A DNA stretch of 64,000 nt from Merluccius polli (lineage: Eukaryota > Chordata > Actinopteri > Gadiformes > Merlucciidae). Of this stretch, positions 48,861 through 59,604 are shown one piece after another. Each line of letters starts with the position of its first letter. Positions within the stretch are counted from its first letter, which is position 1. The stretch is from positions 180,001 to 244,000 of the forward strand of contig JAOPHQ010005411.1 of the NCBI GenBank assembly GCA_030340625.1, written 5' to 3'. A model generated the notes under the pieces. That model was not told where the DNA came from, did no database searches, and saw only the letters and a list, made by a program, of their open reading frames with translations. The translations under genes and the position numbers were made by a program.

Positions 48861-51049
48861 GTCATGTTCGCTTGCGTAAAGGCAGCAAGATCCCACCCTC
48901 GCCCGCCTCCACCCGTACACTCTACTGTCGGCCATGGTCACGCTGCGAAGATGTCAGGAGAATCGGCGTTAGCAGAGAACATTGGCAGAGCCGTTTTGGC
49001 GGCAATACAAAGTTATTCCACAGCCACGGCAACAGCAGGGCTACCGCAGGGCTACCGCAGGGCCACCTCGGTGAGTATGTTTTCCAAATCACGTAGCATT
49101 GGATTCTTGTCAAGGCTAACTTAACTAAACTAGCTAACGGTAGCCAGTAGAGATTTGCTACTAGCACCAATGCACTTTATGTGTAGCACATTTGTTTCTA
49201 TAAACAGTCAAACAACTCAGCTGAAAAACAACGTGTGCAAATTTGAGTTCAAGATTATGTGAAGATGTTCTGAGCAGCAAAGCATAAATTATATAATTTA
49301 GCGTTACAGCTAACGGAGGCTACTTGTCACCCCTCAGGCCAACAAATTACACTGTAAATTGTTGTTCAAGTGGATATCTGCCTCTGTCCTCAGTAAGACA
49401 TCTCACCTTGGCTTACCTGCTGGCCTTTACTCACAAGATACAACCGTTCTCTGCTCGGCTAGAGAGAGAGTAATGCTGATGGAGGACAGAGGCAGTCACA
49501 ATGATAAAGACATTTAATTTAATGTGAATAAGGTACCAAAGTGCATACTGTAAAAAGGCATAACATTTATCTCTCTTTGTTTCTACATTTTCCTGCTTTT
49601 TTGTCCTTTGTCAATCACATCCCAGGTTTTTGACTGCTGGGCGCATAAACATTAAAAACACATGAAAGATAATGTTGCTAATATTTTGCTAATGTCTCTT
49701 CAGGCTCCCACCAGCTACAATAACACACCTGGGCAGCCACACCCACCACCTCCACTGGGACATCATATCGCTCGGTATACTTTCATACTCATGTAACCTA
49801 GCTGGCTGTTTGTTTATTTTTTAATCTGTGTGGTGTAATGTTTCCGCATTGGTTCCAATCATGGTGGCATATTTTACACAACACCAGTATTTTGGTTTAT
49901 TAAATTGCTTATTGACAAAAAAAGGTTGATGAACCACCTGGTAATCGATCAATAGTATAGAGACCCCATGATGGGTTAATGATGCTATCAGTTAGTTGGT
50001 TTGCATTTACAGTTTGCATTCACTATGAACTAAAAACGTATTGCTCTCTTGTAATGCACAGGTGTCTGTGTTATCATTGATTTCAGGTTCCCCTTCCATC
50101 AGTTCCTCAAAGGCCTGCTACACACTCACGTTTTGTGAGAAAAAACAAAGCCTGCAAACACTATACAAGAGATGTTGTGTGCTTGCCTTTTTCTTCAGCA
50201 TCAACATTCCGCATTCCCAGGGGAGACTCGAGAGCAAATTTGGCACGAGATGGCCTTATTGGGAAGATCTCCTTTACATCTGACTGGTCTGAAGCACAAC
50301 TTAGAGAAGAAATGACAGCCATTTTCAGAAGAACGTTTGCATTGTCTATGGGCCAGTCATTCCCATTTGAGTATTTGAGTACAGTGAAGGGATGCAAAAG
50401 ACTAATGAAACCAAACGTCTCGAGCAGTTTTCTGTGGGGTGGAAAAGAAGTTGCCTCGATTAGTTCAGCCACTTGTCTCTATATAATGGCATTAATACAC
50501 AAACCTGTACAGGTAAACAGTTTATATGACAGTACAGAGTCTCAGTTCTGGGCAGCATTCAATGTATTAGAAGCAAAAATATGTATGTTGCTTTTTCTGC
50601 TTCTTTACATAAATAACATAGCCTTTTTTTCAGGTTAACTTAGTGTTAAATACTTCTGCATTGCCACTGACTTGATGTATTATATATCACACATAACATA
50701 CTTTTTTCTCCAGGAGGAACCTGAGGAACTCTCCGATAGTGACTTTGAAAGTCCTGTATGCCGGAAAAGAAGAGGTCAGATCAGAAGGACTCAACAGTTA
50801 TTTTCTCACTGCTCATCCCAAAATTCAGATATGGGTAATTAGAAATGTTAAGTACTTTGTTTCCAATTACTGATATATAGTTTCCCTTCTTTTGGCCATA
50901 ACATCATGTCATTTACAGTAGTTCATACTGTGCCACCTTCCACAAGTGAAAGTGAGCTCATCAGTCAAGGGAGTGAAAATGACAGACTGCAAGAAAGTCC
51001 ACCGCGTCAAAGAAGAAGTAGGTTAAAACACTTGTTTATATTATGTTTT

Positions 51050-51290
51050 CTATGGGCTGTATGGTAACTCGGGTTCAAACCCTGGTCCAGCCCTGGTCCT
51101 TTCTGTCTGGAGTTTGCATGTTCTCCTGTGTTTGTGTGGGTTTCCTGCGCCATCAAAAACGGGCACATTTAAGTTAATTATCCAGTCGGTGCCCTTGACC
51201 AAGGCACTGGCTTAGAAGCTGGAGTTGGTTCCTGGGTACTGTGCTATGGTTGCCCACTGCTCCTCAGGGATGGGTTAAAGTTAAGTTCAC
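51050..51290 (+). mobile_element. tRNA-derived SINE fragment
   Basis: Contains a B-box-like GGTTCAAACCC (51,072-51,082), followed by TTTCTGTCTGGAGTTTGCAT and CCTGTGTTTGTGTGGGTTTC, and later GCCCACTGCTCCTCAGGGAT. This is the order of a widespread fish SINE. The 5' A-box side is degraded. It lies in an intron of the HECT gene. Confidence 0.6.
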
Positions 51291-52724
51291 ACTTTAGGAT
51301 TGTAGCCCTGATTTTCCGCTTGCCGACAGCAATCAACAAACTTTAACCAATGGAAGCAGACACTCCCTCTGCTGTCATCCACAGTTGCTCACTGAACACA
51401 GCCTTATCATGTACCTATGTATATGGAGGGGGCACAGTAATTTCATGAATTTTTCATGAATGTTTTCAGCCAATAAGAGCAATATTAATAACTTAATGTT
51501 ACTTCAAGACAAAATGGTGTTTGGAGACCAGACTCATTTCTGATCCTTTGTGGTGAAAATGATCATGTAATGTGTCAATTGGATCACTGTAAGCAACCTG
51601 TAAACTGTATTTGGATTGGATGTCTTGATTCATCTACCTGCAAGTCATTCTAAGAGGTGTAGACTGAGCTTAGTAGCACAATTCAGTCATTTGTACTGAG
51701 AGGGAGAGGCAACTCTCAAACCTAGCTCATCTCATTCAGTTTTGCTTCACCCTAAATCCTTAAAGGCTGCCTTTTAATTTTTTTAAAGGAAACACACTTA
51801 AAAGATGGAATTAGGGTCAAGTTGCACTTAGATAAAATGAGATTAACATCATTACAAAAATATTTCCCTTTGACCTCCTTTTCTTTATGCAGTGCTGTAC
51901 AGTGCCTTCACCACCGAGGGAAAGTGAGGCCAGATGTCAGGAGACAGAGAGCAGCACTCAAGAGAGTGAAAATCAGGGCCAGGCAGGGGACCCGAGACAA
52001 TTATTTCCTTATAATGTGGCAGAATTTGTGTAAGATAGAGATATTGTTTGGGCTTCATAGAAATACAGCAGTGTAGATGTTGGTCTGTTTACATTATGAA
52101 CCTCTGATATAAGTCTCTCTGTCTGTCTGTCTGTCTGTCTGTCTGGGCTTTCTGCTCAATTTTCTGCTGTGCCTGTTTATCTTCGTTTGCTCAGCCCTGT
52201 TTATCTGGAGTAAGATGAGGCTCTTGAAGAGGCAATTCAGCGTAGTCTACTAGAAGAGTGTGATGGACCTGCTGTTAATATTTTAAAGTAAGAGTTGCAA
52301 GTAATTTTTTATTATGGTAAATATCTTGTTTACACCAATGTAAACATTGCAAACATCATCATCATGCATTGAAGGTGATGGTGGAGTAAATGCACAGATA
52401 GCGTTGTCTTTTTTTAATATAGGTCATCTGAAATGCTGAGCAAAGAAGAAATTACAGGCCTTCTACAAGCTCACAGTGAGAGAGTTATTACATCGGGAAC
52501 AAGACCGATCTATATCAGTCGAGCCAATGTTTGGACCACAGCCTTACGTGTGTTTAAGAGACCCAGTTTTGCAGAAAGCTGTGATATGCTTTATGTCACA
52601 TTTGCAAGCGATGAACATGATGCTGAGGAAGATGCTGCTGACCTTGGGGGTCCCAGACGAGAGTTTTTCCGCTTACTGGTGAAGGCTATCTTCCAAGACA
52701 GTGGAGCTTTTGAAGGTAAATATA

Positions 52725-53945
52725 CACTCACCGGCCACTTTATTAGGTACACCTTGCTAGTACCGGGTTGGACCCCCTTTTGCCTTCAGAACTGCCTTAA
52801 TCCTTCGTGGCACAGATTCAACAAGGTACTGGAAACATTCCTCAGAGAGTTTGGTCCATATTGACATGATAGCATCACGCAGTTGCTGCAGATTTGTCGG
52901 CTGCACATCCATGATGCGAATCTCCCGTTCCACCACATCCCAAAGGTGCTCTATTGGATTGAGATCTGGTGACTGTGGAGGCCATTTGAGTACAGTGAAC
53001 TCATTGTCATGTTCAAGAAACCAGTCTGAGATGATTCGCGCTTTATGACATGGCGCGTTATCCTGCTGGAAGTAGCCATCAGAAGATGGGTACACTGTGG
53101 TCATAAAGGGATGGACATGGTCAGCAACAATACTCAGGTAGTCTGTGGCTTTGACACGATGCTCAATTGGTACTAATAAGCCCAAAGTGTGCCAGGAAAA
53201 TATCCCCCACACCATTACAACCACCACCACCAGCCTGAACCGTTGATACAAGGCAGGATGGATCCATGCTTTCATGTTGTTGACGCCAAATTCTGACCCT
53301 ACCATCCGAATGTCGCAGCAGAAATCGAGACTCATCAGACCAGGCAACGTTTTTCCAATCTTCGATTGTCCAATTTTGGTGAGCCTGTGCGAATTGTAGC
53401 CTCAGTTTCCTGTTCTTAGCTGACAGGAGTGGCACCCGGTGTGGTCTTCTGCTGCTGTAGCCCATCCGCCTCAAGGTTCGACGTGTTGTGCGTTCAGAGA
53501 TGCTCTTCTGCATACCTCTGTTGTAACGAGTGGTTATTTGAGTTACAGTTGCCTTTCTATCAGCTCGAACCAGTCTGGCCATTCTCCTCTGACCTCTAGC
53601 ATCAACAAGGCATTTGCGCCCACAGAACTGCCGCTCACTGGATATTTTCTCTTTTTCGGACCATTCTCTCTAAACCCTAGAGATGGTTGTGCGTGAAAAT
53701 CCCAGTAGATCAGCAGTCTCTGAAATACTCAGACCAGCCCGTCTGGCACCAACAACCATGCCACGTTCAAAGTCACTTAAATCACCTTTCTTCCCCATTC
53801 TGATGCTCGGTTTGAACTGCAGCAGATCGTCCTGACCATGTCTACATGCCTAAATGCATTGAGTTGCTGCCATGTGATTGGCTGATTAGAAATTTGCGTT
53901 AACGAGCAGTTGGACAGGTGTACCTAATAAAGTGGCCGGTGAGTG
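52725..53945 (-). mobile_element. Tc1-like transposon, near full length (1.22 kb)
   Basis: Inverted ends CACTCACCGGCCACTTTATT... are perfect for about 30 bp at both sides, flanked by TA. The left end starts only nine bases after the HECT-gene donor at 52,716. Internal transposase on the minus strand (separate entry). Length and ends are those of a teleost Tc1 family related to ones known to have moved horizontally between fish and lampreys. Confidence 0.93.
52757..53798 (-). pseudogene. Tc1 transposase (DD34E), one stop and one frameshift
   Basis: Starts MGKKGDLSDFERGMVVGAR, a paired-type HTH (ISETADLLGFSRTTISRV) broken by TAG where Tc1 relatives have a Tyr or similar codon, then a second HTH (KSISERTTRRTLRRMGYSSR). 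Catalytic triad visible: Asp in AWSDESRF, Asp in FQQDNAPCH, Glu in SPDLNPIEHLWD. A frameshift lies near 53,170-53,215 between VGDIFLAHFG and PIEHRVKATDYL. About 346 codons, the normal Tc1 length. Inactive in cis, but the perfect ends could be mobilised by an intact relative. Confidence 0.9.
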
Positions 53946-54503
53946 TATGACACAACTTTTATTAAAAATATAAACACTAATAATTACAAAGGTGCAAGAA
54001 GCACGCTAAACTATCGGGTTGGAAGTTGTCGGAAAGGGTTCGCAATGGTTTATGGGATGAGTAGTTCATTCACTTGTTCACAAAATAATGTACATAGTCT
54101 TGTACCTTTGCCTTTTCTTCCGTTTTCCAAATTCTTTTTATGCCCGAATCAAACATAATATGGTCACGACTACCATAACGAACGATTGGCTTGGTTAAAG
54201 GCTTAATACTCTTTTTATAAGGATTCTACGAAAAGTGGACGAGATAAATGCAAGGGAAATTTACTTCCGGCACCGGAGCTGTTAAAAAAGGGGGCGGTCA
54301 CTGTTACGCTCTATGGCCAGGCTAGTATTACCATGTCTCCCGTACATTGACGAGACTATGATATTTTGTGTTGAATTCGGAGAGGTGCCAATAATTTTGG
54401 CCACGACTGTATATCATGTGACTACGAATGGGTGGGCAACTAGTAATTTATCTAATTTGTTTCTTCTCAACCCACCCCCCACCCTCTCACGTCTCACCCC
54501 CAG

Positions 54504-54668
54504 ATTGGAACCAGTATTTCCAGCCTTCTGAACCCTCCTGAGCGACTGGTGGGATATCATCAGCCCCACCTTGTGTGCATCGGTCAGCCCAACGCCACTG
54601 CCCAATACGTCATCGTCGCTGAGAAAGATATAGTTGCCATCCCACTAGAGTATAAGATATTTGTATGA
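54504..54668 (+). CDS. Unassigned terminal exon (54 codons)
   Basis: Preceded by a strong pyrimidine tract and acceptor (CACGTCTCACCCCCAG). It reads SSLLNPPERLVGYHQPH then VCIGQPNATAQYVIVAEKD and stops at TGA. The composition looks like real protein, and a similar phrase (PxxLxxYxxPHxxCIG) occurs, as far as I recall, near the C-terminus of teleost uncharacterised proteins. It sits in the interval where the HECT gene should have its missing exons but is not HECT sequence. A donor-like GA/GTATAA lies near its end. Confidence 0.35.
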   Translation: MGTSISSLLNPPERLVGYHQPHLVCIGQPNATAQYVIVAEKDIVAIPLEYKIFV

Positions 54669-55444
54669 TTGATATGTTGTAAACCTTTTTAATTCATAAT
54701 ACAAATATTTGTAAGAAATATGTAATGTTGTACTGATGTTGTATTGCATCTCACTGGTTTAGAATAGAATGAATAAAACATATTAATACATAATTCATAA
54801 ATAATAACAAATATAATACCAATACCAATATAACCCAACCCAACTGGGTTAGCACAGCAACTCAACTGTAGTGTTAATATAACTAACAGCTTAGTTAAAA
54901 TAACCCAGAAATTGACCCAGCATTTGGGTACAATATATAACAAATATGTAGTTGAAACAACCCAGAACTCTATTTAATTTGACCCAGCATTTGGGTAGAA
55001 TATTTAACTAATCTGGGGCCGTATTCACAAAGCATTTTATCTTACCGCTAGGAGTGCTCCTAACTCGCGCTAAAACATTTTTTTTCTTAAAAGTTATTCA
55101 CAAAGCCGCTGAGACCTACTCATACTAAGGATAAATCATTACGTCGATTCTCGTGCACGAGTTTGGAAGTGGTCAGTACGGTGATTGGTTGTTCAGAGCA
55201 GGCGGTCTCTGTGAAAACGAGCCCACTAAATCACCGAAGAACAAGGAAATAGCCTCGGCTAGACATTCCTATCAAATAGTTATGGACAGTGCAGTTAGCA
55301 GAATACACGCATGACAAGTTTGTGCAGACCACGATAATGACGTTGTAGCCTATATGCACGTTAAAGAGAGAGAGAAAAAGCAAACAATAAAGATACGTAA
55401 ATTGCATTAATTCAAGCAGGCAATTAAAAGCACCCTGCAAACTA

Positions 55445-56243
55445 TTATCCAATGAGCATATCTCCACTATTCAACACTTTAAATAACAGCCCATACCGGT
55501 TGTGGAGAATGGCGCATACAGTGATCACTGTGATCACATCCTCTCTCCACAACATGTCGTGTATTTTTGTGTGCCCTAACATATATGGAGGAACACAGGC
55601 AAACAATAATAAATATGGATTCAACAAATAAAAGGCGACAAAGAGCTAATACGATGTTTTTTACGCATATGACTAAGCGTAATCTGCGTAATCACTTACA
55701 TGTTATACTTTAACTGTGCTCCCGGTTGTGGATTGAGATAGGGTGTCAAGACGTCTTGCAGGGATAGCTGCCTGCTGTCACCCAGCAAGTGACACCCAAC
55801 TGGTACACGGTGCCTCACGCCTCAGACCGCTCCCCATTAAAATACGCGGATCATGGGTAGACCCAGGCCACTTTGCAACAACATCAAGGATGTTAAAAGT
55901 TGCATCAAAAGCAATCTGCGTGTTGATGTATGTACTTTCTTTCTATTGACGAACACGTCCTCATCTTTTGATGGCGCAATTATTTGTATGTGCGTCCCGT
56001 TAACAGCACCGACCACACCGGCATACCTGCATGCCATGAAGTTGGCTTTGATCATGTGTAGGTTGTTGATTGTCCAAAGGAAACCGGATAAACTGTTGGA
56101 TGATATTAATGGTATTATTTCAGCCTTAACCAACTTTGAACTGAGCTCTGTCAGCTCTTCTAGCCTGTATGTAAATATAGGATATATATATATATATATA
56201 TATTTACATATATGTAGGCTACATTTATATATGTATATATGTA

Positions 56244-56279
<36 letters not shown>

Positions 56280-57245
56280 TTGTTGTGAGAGGCAGTTTCA
56301 AAGTAAAAAAATGAAACCCCTACTCACGCGTGTTCTTTTGATGAAGCGATAGAAGAAGTTGTTTAGCTTTAAGAAATAATCAGTTTTATTGTTAACACCA
56401 GTATAATGTGCAGAGTTTTACAGATATACCTGGGTCCCACTACGTTTCCCTGACCGAACAACAAAGTATGTGTGTGTCAGTTCGCGAAGTCTGAGCACAC
56501 ATATCTCTAGCTCAAGATGTTATATACACACACATTGCAACCGTCATCACAAAAGGCTGGCTGTCTACGTTTCCCCATGTCATCCTCGTCTTATCTGACT
56601 CCCATTGTTCTTTACATGTTCAAAGACAAGCCTGCCTGTTCTTTACTATCATATGATTATCACCATGTATTCTGCACGTCACCAACAATGTACTCATTCT
56701 GATCATGTGGAGTTTCGCTCCTATGATTACACGCTTCTGCTTATCTCATGCTTCTGTCTTATTTCAGCAGAAAGGCCCCGAGGTTAGTGTGACCCAATTC
56801 ATTGGTCATCTGATAGATCTAACATATAACCATACCTTATGTATGTATGTGTGTGTGTGTGTGTGTGTCTGTATGTATTTTTTATTCTATTTTTATTATT
56901 TTATTATTATTGTGTTGTGTTGGTGTTATGGACCTTTCATGAGATGTGTCCTTAATAAAGTTTGAATTTAATTGAATGTGGTCTACAGAGCGCGTTGATG
57001 GTTTGGTTTATGGCTGACTGATGGTTGCGATATTCCTAAATCGTCGGCATTGCAAACTTGCATTTTCCCTGTTGCTAAATATCGTGTTGCCAAACATTTT
57101 ATTTCCTAATCGAGTTATTCCTGTTAGTCGGGGATGTTATTGCATCCCGCACTAATTCCACAACAAGTTTTATACCCTCACGATTTAGCCTATATCTCTT
57201 GATCAATTCAGTCTTCCATTGTCTCCAAAACATTTCGTCTCGCAG
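55445..57245 (-). pseudogene. HARBI1-like transposase, dead
   Basis: Minus-strand blocks in order: FWRQWKTELIKRYRLNREG and VVELVRD (57,118-57,242); EIKCLATRYLATGKMQV then DDLGISQPSVSH (57,005-57,110); AGVVGAVNGTHIQIIAPSKD, VFVNRKKVH, then in another frame FDATFNILDVVAKWPGSTHD (55,840-56,060); CHLLGDS (about 55,760-55,795); and the C-terminal CAILHN motif (about 55,505-55,525). At least three frameshifts. The first catalytic aspartate (usually in GAIDGTHI) is Asn, codon at 55,999-56,001. The 0.8-kb gap could be an intron or an insertion. Confidence 0.85.
56180..56985. other. Unassigned insertion inside the Harbinger transposase
   Basis: Begins with (TA)n and GTAT repeats, then non-repetitive DNA including ATAATCAGTTTTATTGTTAA and TTATTTCAGCAGAAAGGCCC, and ends near AATAAAGTTTGAATTTAATT. 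It could be a solo long terminal repeat or other retroelement piece in either direction, or an old intron. No reliable termini. Confidence 0.25.
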
Positions 57246-57546
57246 TCATTTTCCGATTCTTTGTGAATAGGTCTTAGTGAGTTAGGAGTCCTCTCGAGGA
57301 CTTTTAGGCTCTTAGACTTAGGTGTTACTTTTAGGCCTAAAATACTTTGTGAATTGCTCTTAGTGAAAAAAATTAGGAGTCCTAAATTTAAGACTGACAC
57401 GCCCATTATGTTTAGGAGTTTCTCCTAAATTCGCCAGTTAGAGCTACTTTTAGCCCTAAGATCCTTTGTGAATACGGCCCCTGTTGGGTTAAAAAGGACC
57501 AACCCATCTTGCTGGGTCAAATTAACTACTGCTGGTCTGGTGCAAT

Positions 57547-57780
57547 CAGGGCCGGCCCGTGGCATAGGCGGTATAGGCAAATGCTAAGGGCGCCGCACAT
57601 CCAGGGGGCGCCAAAAAAAAAAGGAACAAAAAACTTCCCCTATTCTAAAAACGGATATTATTATGTCTTCAGGGCCGGCTCGGCGATATAGCCCCCCCCC
57701 CCCCCGCTGACAATCGCGCACCAGCACCCGCCCCCCCCCCCCCCCCCCCCCCCCCCCGCTGACAATCGGGAGTTTCTCCA
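57547..57780. mobile_element. hAT-type ends with poly-C blocks
   Basis: CAGGGCCGGCCCGTGGCATA at 57,547 and a second start CAGGGCCGGCTCGGCGATAT at 57,670, typical of fish hAT elements rich in GGGGGCGCC. The second start runs into C-runs separated by GCTGACAATCGCGCACCAGC. No matching right ends or target duplication found, so two overlapping fragments. Confidence 0.55.
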
Positions 57781-58388
57781 ATGTGCTGAAAGTAAGTATG
57801 TATTTGTAATTCAGTATATTATACAATAAGGCAATCCAGGAAATCTACAGATTAATTTGATTATTTACAACTCATGAAGCTGTGCCTATCTAATGTTTAT
57901 GTACCACAAACAAGAATACAGTTGTTATCTGATTGCTTGTAAGAATAAAATTGCTTTTTCACCAAAATACCTATACAGTAATCCATTAGTCACTCAATTA
58001 GTCATTGATTCAGTCTTTCTTAAACCTGAGTATTTTCCAGTCTCCAAGTCAAGGTTTCCCTTTGCTTTTAGATAAAGAGCTGAGAGACACCTATGGGGAC
58101 AGGGCTCTAACCAAGGATGAGGAGGCATTCCTGAAGACTTTGAGCCCTGGTCACATCCTGGCGTATGCAACAGGGAGCAGCAAAGTCCCAGCCATTGGTT
58201 TTCATCCAACTCCTAAACTAATATTTATTCATGATGAAAACAGACATCTTCCCATTGCACACACTTGTGCAAATGAGCTTCACCTTTTTGTGAACGCAAC
58301 AACAATGGCTGATGATGATGATGATGATGAATTTAACTACTACTTCCTAGTAGCGCTAATGAATGGAGCTTTATTCAGCACCATTTAA

Positions 58389-59092
58389 ACAAATGTCAGG
58401 ATTTCATTCTTTAGTTTCAGATATGTGGTGCTGTTACTATTTTTGGTGTCTACAACTGGACTAAAGTATTGTGTTTTGAGACGTTTAACAGCTACCATTA
58501 AAAGTAGAAGGCTTATTTTTTGCAAGCACAACTGGAGCATAAGTGTGCTGTCCTAGTTTTGATTTTTACTGTAAATCTACTAATAATTTACTGAAATCAG
58601 TTAATTTGTAAAACAACCCCTGCAGTGTTATACACCACTGTTTAGTGCAGGGCTCTCCATGTTTGTCAAACCAGGCTGCTGTGGTGGTCTGTGTACCCTC
58701 TGCCCCTCTCATCGTATTCCACTACAGCCCAGTGGTTGATTGTGTCCATGTGTAAGTGTATTTCATAGAGGAGATAGTTTGTTCATATTATAAAGCAGTG
58801 GTTTCAATTGCAGTACTTAAGACAGCTGAGAAAGAAAGACTATAGATTGTTTTCCCATCTTGCTCCACATTCTTTGCCCTGTTCTTTTCATCTTGTGGTC
58901 AAATTTTCTGTTAAGAGCTCCTTTGCAGTAAAAATGCAACATTATGTGATGTACACATTATGTGAACAAATCTTTCACTTCCTGATTTCTGTACATCAAC
59001 AACCAGCCATATGCAATCAGTATAGCCTAATTAAAAATAATACGGGGGAAAAAAGTGCAACCGTATAGGGGGGGGGGGGGGGGGGGGGGGGG
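58389..59092. other. HECT gene 3' flank, nothing recognised
   Basis: Follows the stop codon of the HECT C-lobe exon and likely holds its 3' UTR. Ordinary AT-rich DNA, ending in a G-run of about 25 at 59,068-59,092. Confidence 0.5.
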
Positions 59093-59131
59093 CGTTAATA
59101 GGCGGCCCACGAAGCGGGCCGCCTATTAACG
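59093..59131. repeat. Perfect 16-bp inverted repeat next to a poly-G run
   Basis: GTTAATAGGCGGCCC and its exact complement are separated by ACGAAGC, with one more C-G pair outside. It abuts the G-run ending at 59,092. Confidence 0.9.
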
Positions 59132-59196
59132 GCATGGACCAAGCGCTTCTGCACCAGGAAGGAGACATGAACACTTTTAATAATCGTATTTACCGT

Positions 59197-59390
59197 CAGG
59201 CACGTGCAGAGGGGGGGGCTATGGGTGCCCGAGCACCTGCCCTTTTCCCTTTGAAGGACCAAAGTGCCCTTTTGAGCGGACCAAAGTGCCCTTTTGCCCC
59301 CCGCCCCCCCCCCCCGCGCAACAATCGCGCAACAGAAATCCTCCGGCCCCCCCCCGCTCAACAATCGCGCAACAGAAATCCTCCGGTAGC

Positions 59391-59426
<36 letters not shown>

Positions 59427-59460
59427 CTCGACAATCGCGCAAAAGAAATCCTCCGGTAGC

Positions 59461-59495
<35 letters not shown>

Positions 59496-59604
59496 CTCGA
59501 CAATCGCGCAAAAGAAATCCTCCGGTAGCACCCCCCCCCCGCCCCCCCCCGGTCAACAAAAACTCCTGAGCACCTGCCCCTCAAAGGGTCTCTGCACGGC
59601 CCTG
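59197..59604. mobile_element. hAT MITE carrying a poly-C minisatellite, 8-bp target duplication
   Basis: Ends CAGGCACGTGCAGAG and inverse CAGGGCCGTGCAGAG; flanked by TTTACCGT at 59,189-59,196 and 59,605-59,612. Subterminal GCACCTGCCCTTTTCC / GCACCTGCCCCTCAAAG are direct. The centre (59,290-59,550) is a tandem array with long C-runs. The Pro-rich and Gly-rich frames it creates are not genes. Confidence 0.88.
59290..59550. repeat. Tandem array of C-runs and a 37-bp unit
   Basis: Four units of the form GCTCGACAATCGCGCAAAAG then AAATCCTCCGGTAGCA, each followed by a C-run: about 8 in the early unit and about 35 in the later ones. The unit is well conserved and the C-run length is what varies. The minus strand has G-runs suited to quadruplex formation. 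Confidence 0.88.

Larger units (their letters stand above)
55016..57480 (-). mobile_element. PIF/Harbinger element with CTG target duplication
   Basis: Ends GGGCCGTATTCACAAAG and the exact inverse CTTTGTGAATACGGCCC, with longer imperfect subterminal repeats of CTAGGAGT/CTCCTAA type. Flanked by CTG on both sides (55,013-55,015; 57,481-57,483); 3-bp duplications are the PIF/Harbinger hallmark. It carries a dead transposase on the minus strand. A ~0.8-kb stretch inside (about 56,170-56,990) interrupts the transposase. Confidence 0.88.
54826..57545. mobile_element. AACCCA/TTGGGT-type MITE, split by the Harbinger element
   Basis: Repeated ACCCAGCATTTGGGTA and AACCCAACTGGGTTA motifs at 54,826-55,012 resume after the Harbinger element as GTTGGGTTAAAAAGGACCAA at 57,483-57,545. 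Short internal palindromes of this kind mark a common fish MITE. It was therefore there before the Harbinger insertion. Confidence 0.55.
48951..58388 (+). pseudogene. G2E3-like HECT-domain E3 ubiquitin ligase, probably decayed
   Basis: Exons read by splice sites: 48951-49070 (MSGESALAENIGRAVLAAIQ), optional 49704-49774, 50087-50512 (FRIPRGD, ISFTSDWSEAQL, SFLWGGKEVASIS), 50714-50834 (acidic EEPEELSDSDFES), 50919-51017, 51903-52029, 52195-52287 (UIM-like DEALEEAIQRSLLEE), 52423-52715 (HECT start: ISRANVW, DLGGPRREFFRLLVKAIF), 58072-58388 (HECT C-lobe, catalytic Cys in LPIAHTCANELHLF, stop). The layout matches teleost G2E3-like proteins, which transfer ubiquitin through that cysteine. Defects: an in-frame TAA at 52211-52213 just before the UIM; the optional second exon breaks phase with the main acceptor (skipping it restores phase); and the HECT middle, normally some 150-200 residues, is absent. 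The last two exons are still phase-compatible, so a shortened product cannot be excluded. Confidence 0.75.

Noticed and set aside
53439..53696. Plus-strand open frame inside the Tc1 element
   Set aside because: Antisense shadow of the Tc1 transposase.
58312..58335. (GAT)n repeat as a pure microsatellite
   Set aside because: It lies inside the HECT C-lobe exon and encodes an Asp run in frame; the coding match on both sides is better evidence.
59093..59131. Bacterial-style terminator hairpin
   Set aside because: The window is vertebrate DNA; no transcription unit ends there and there is no T-tract.
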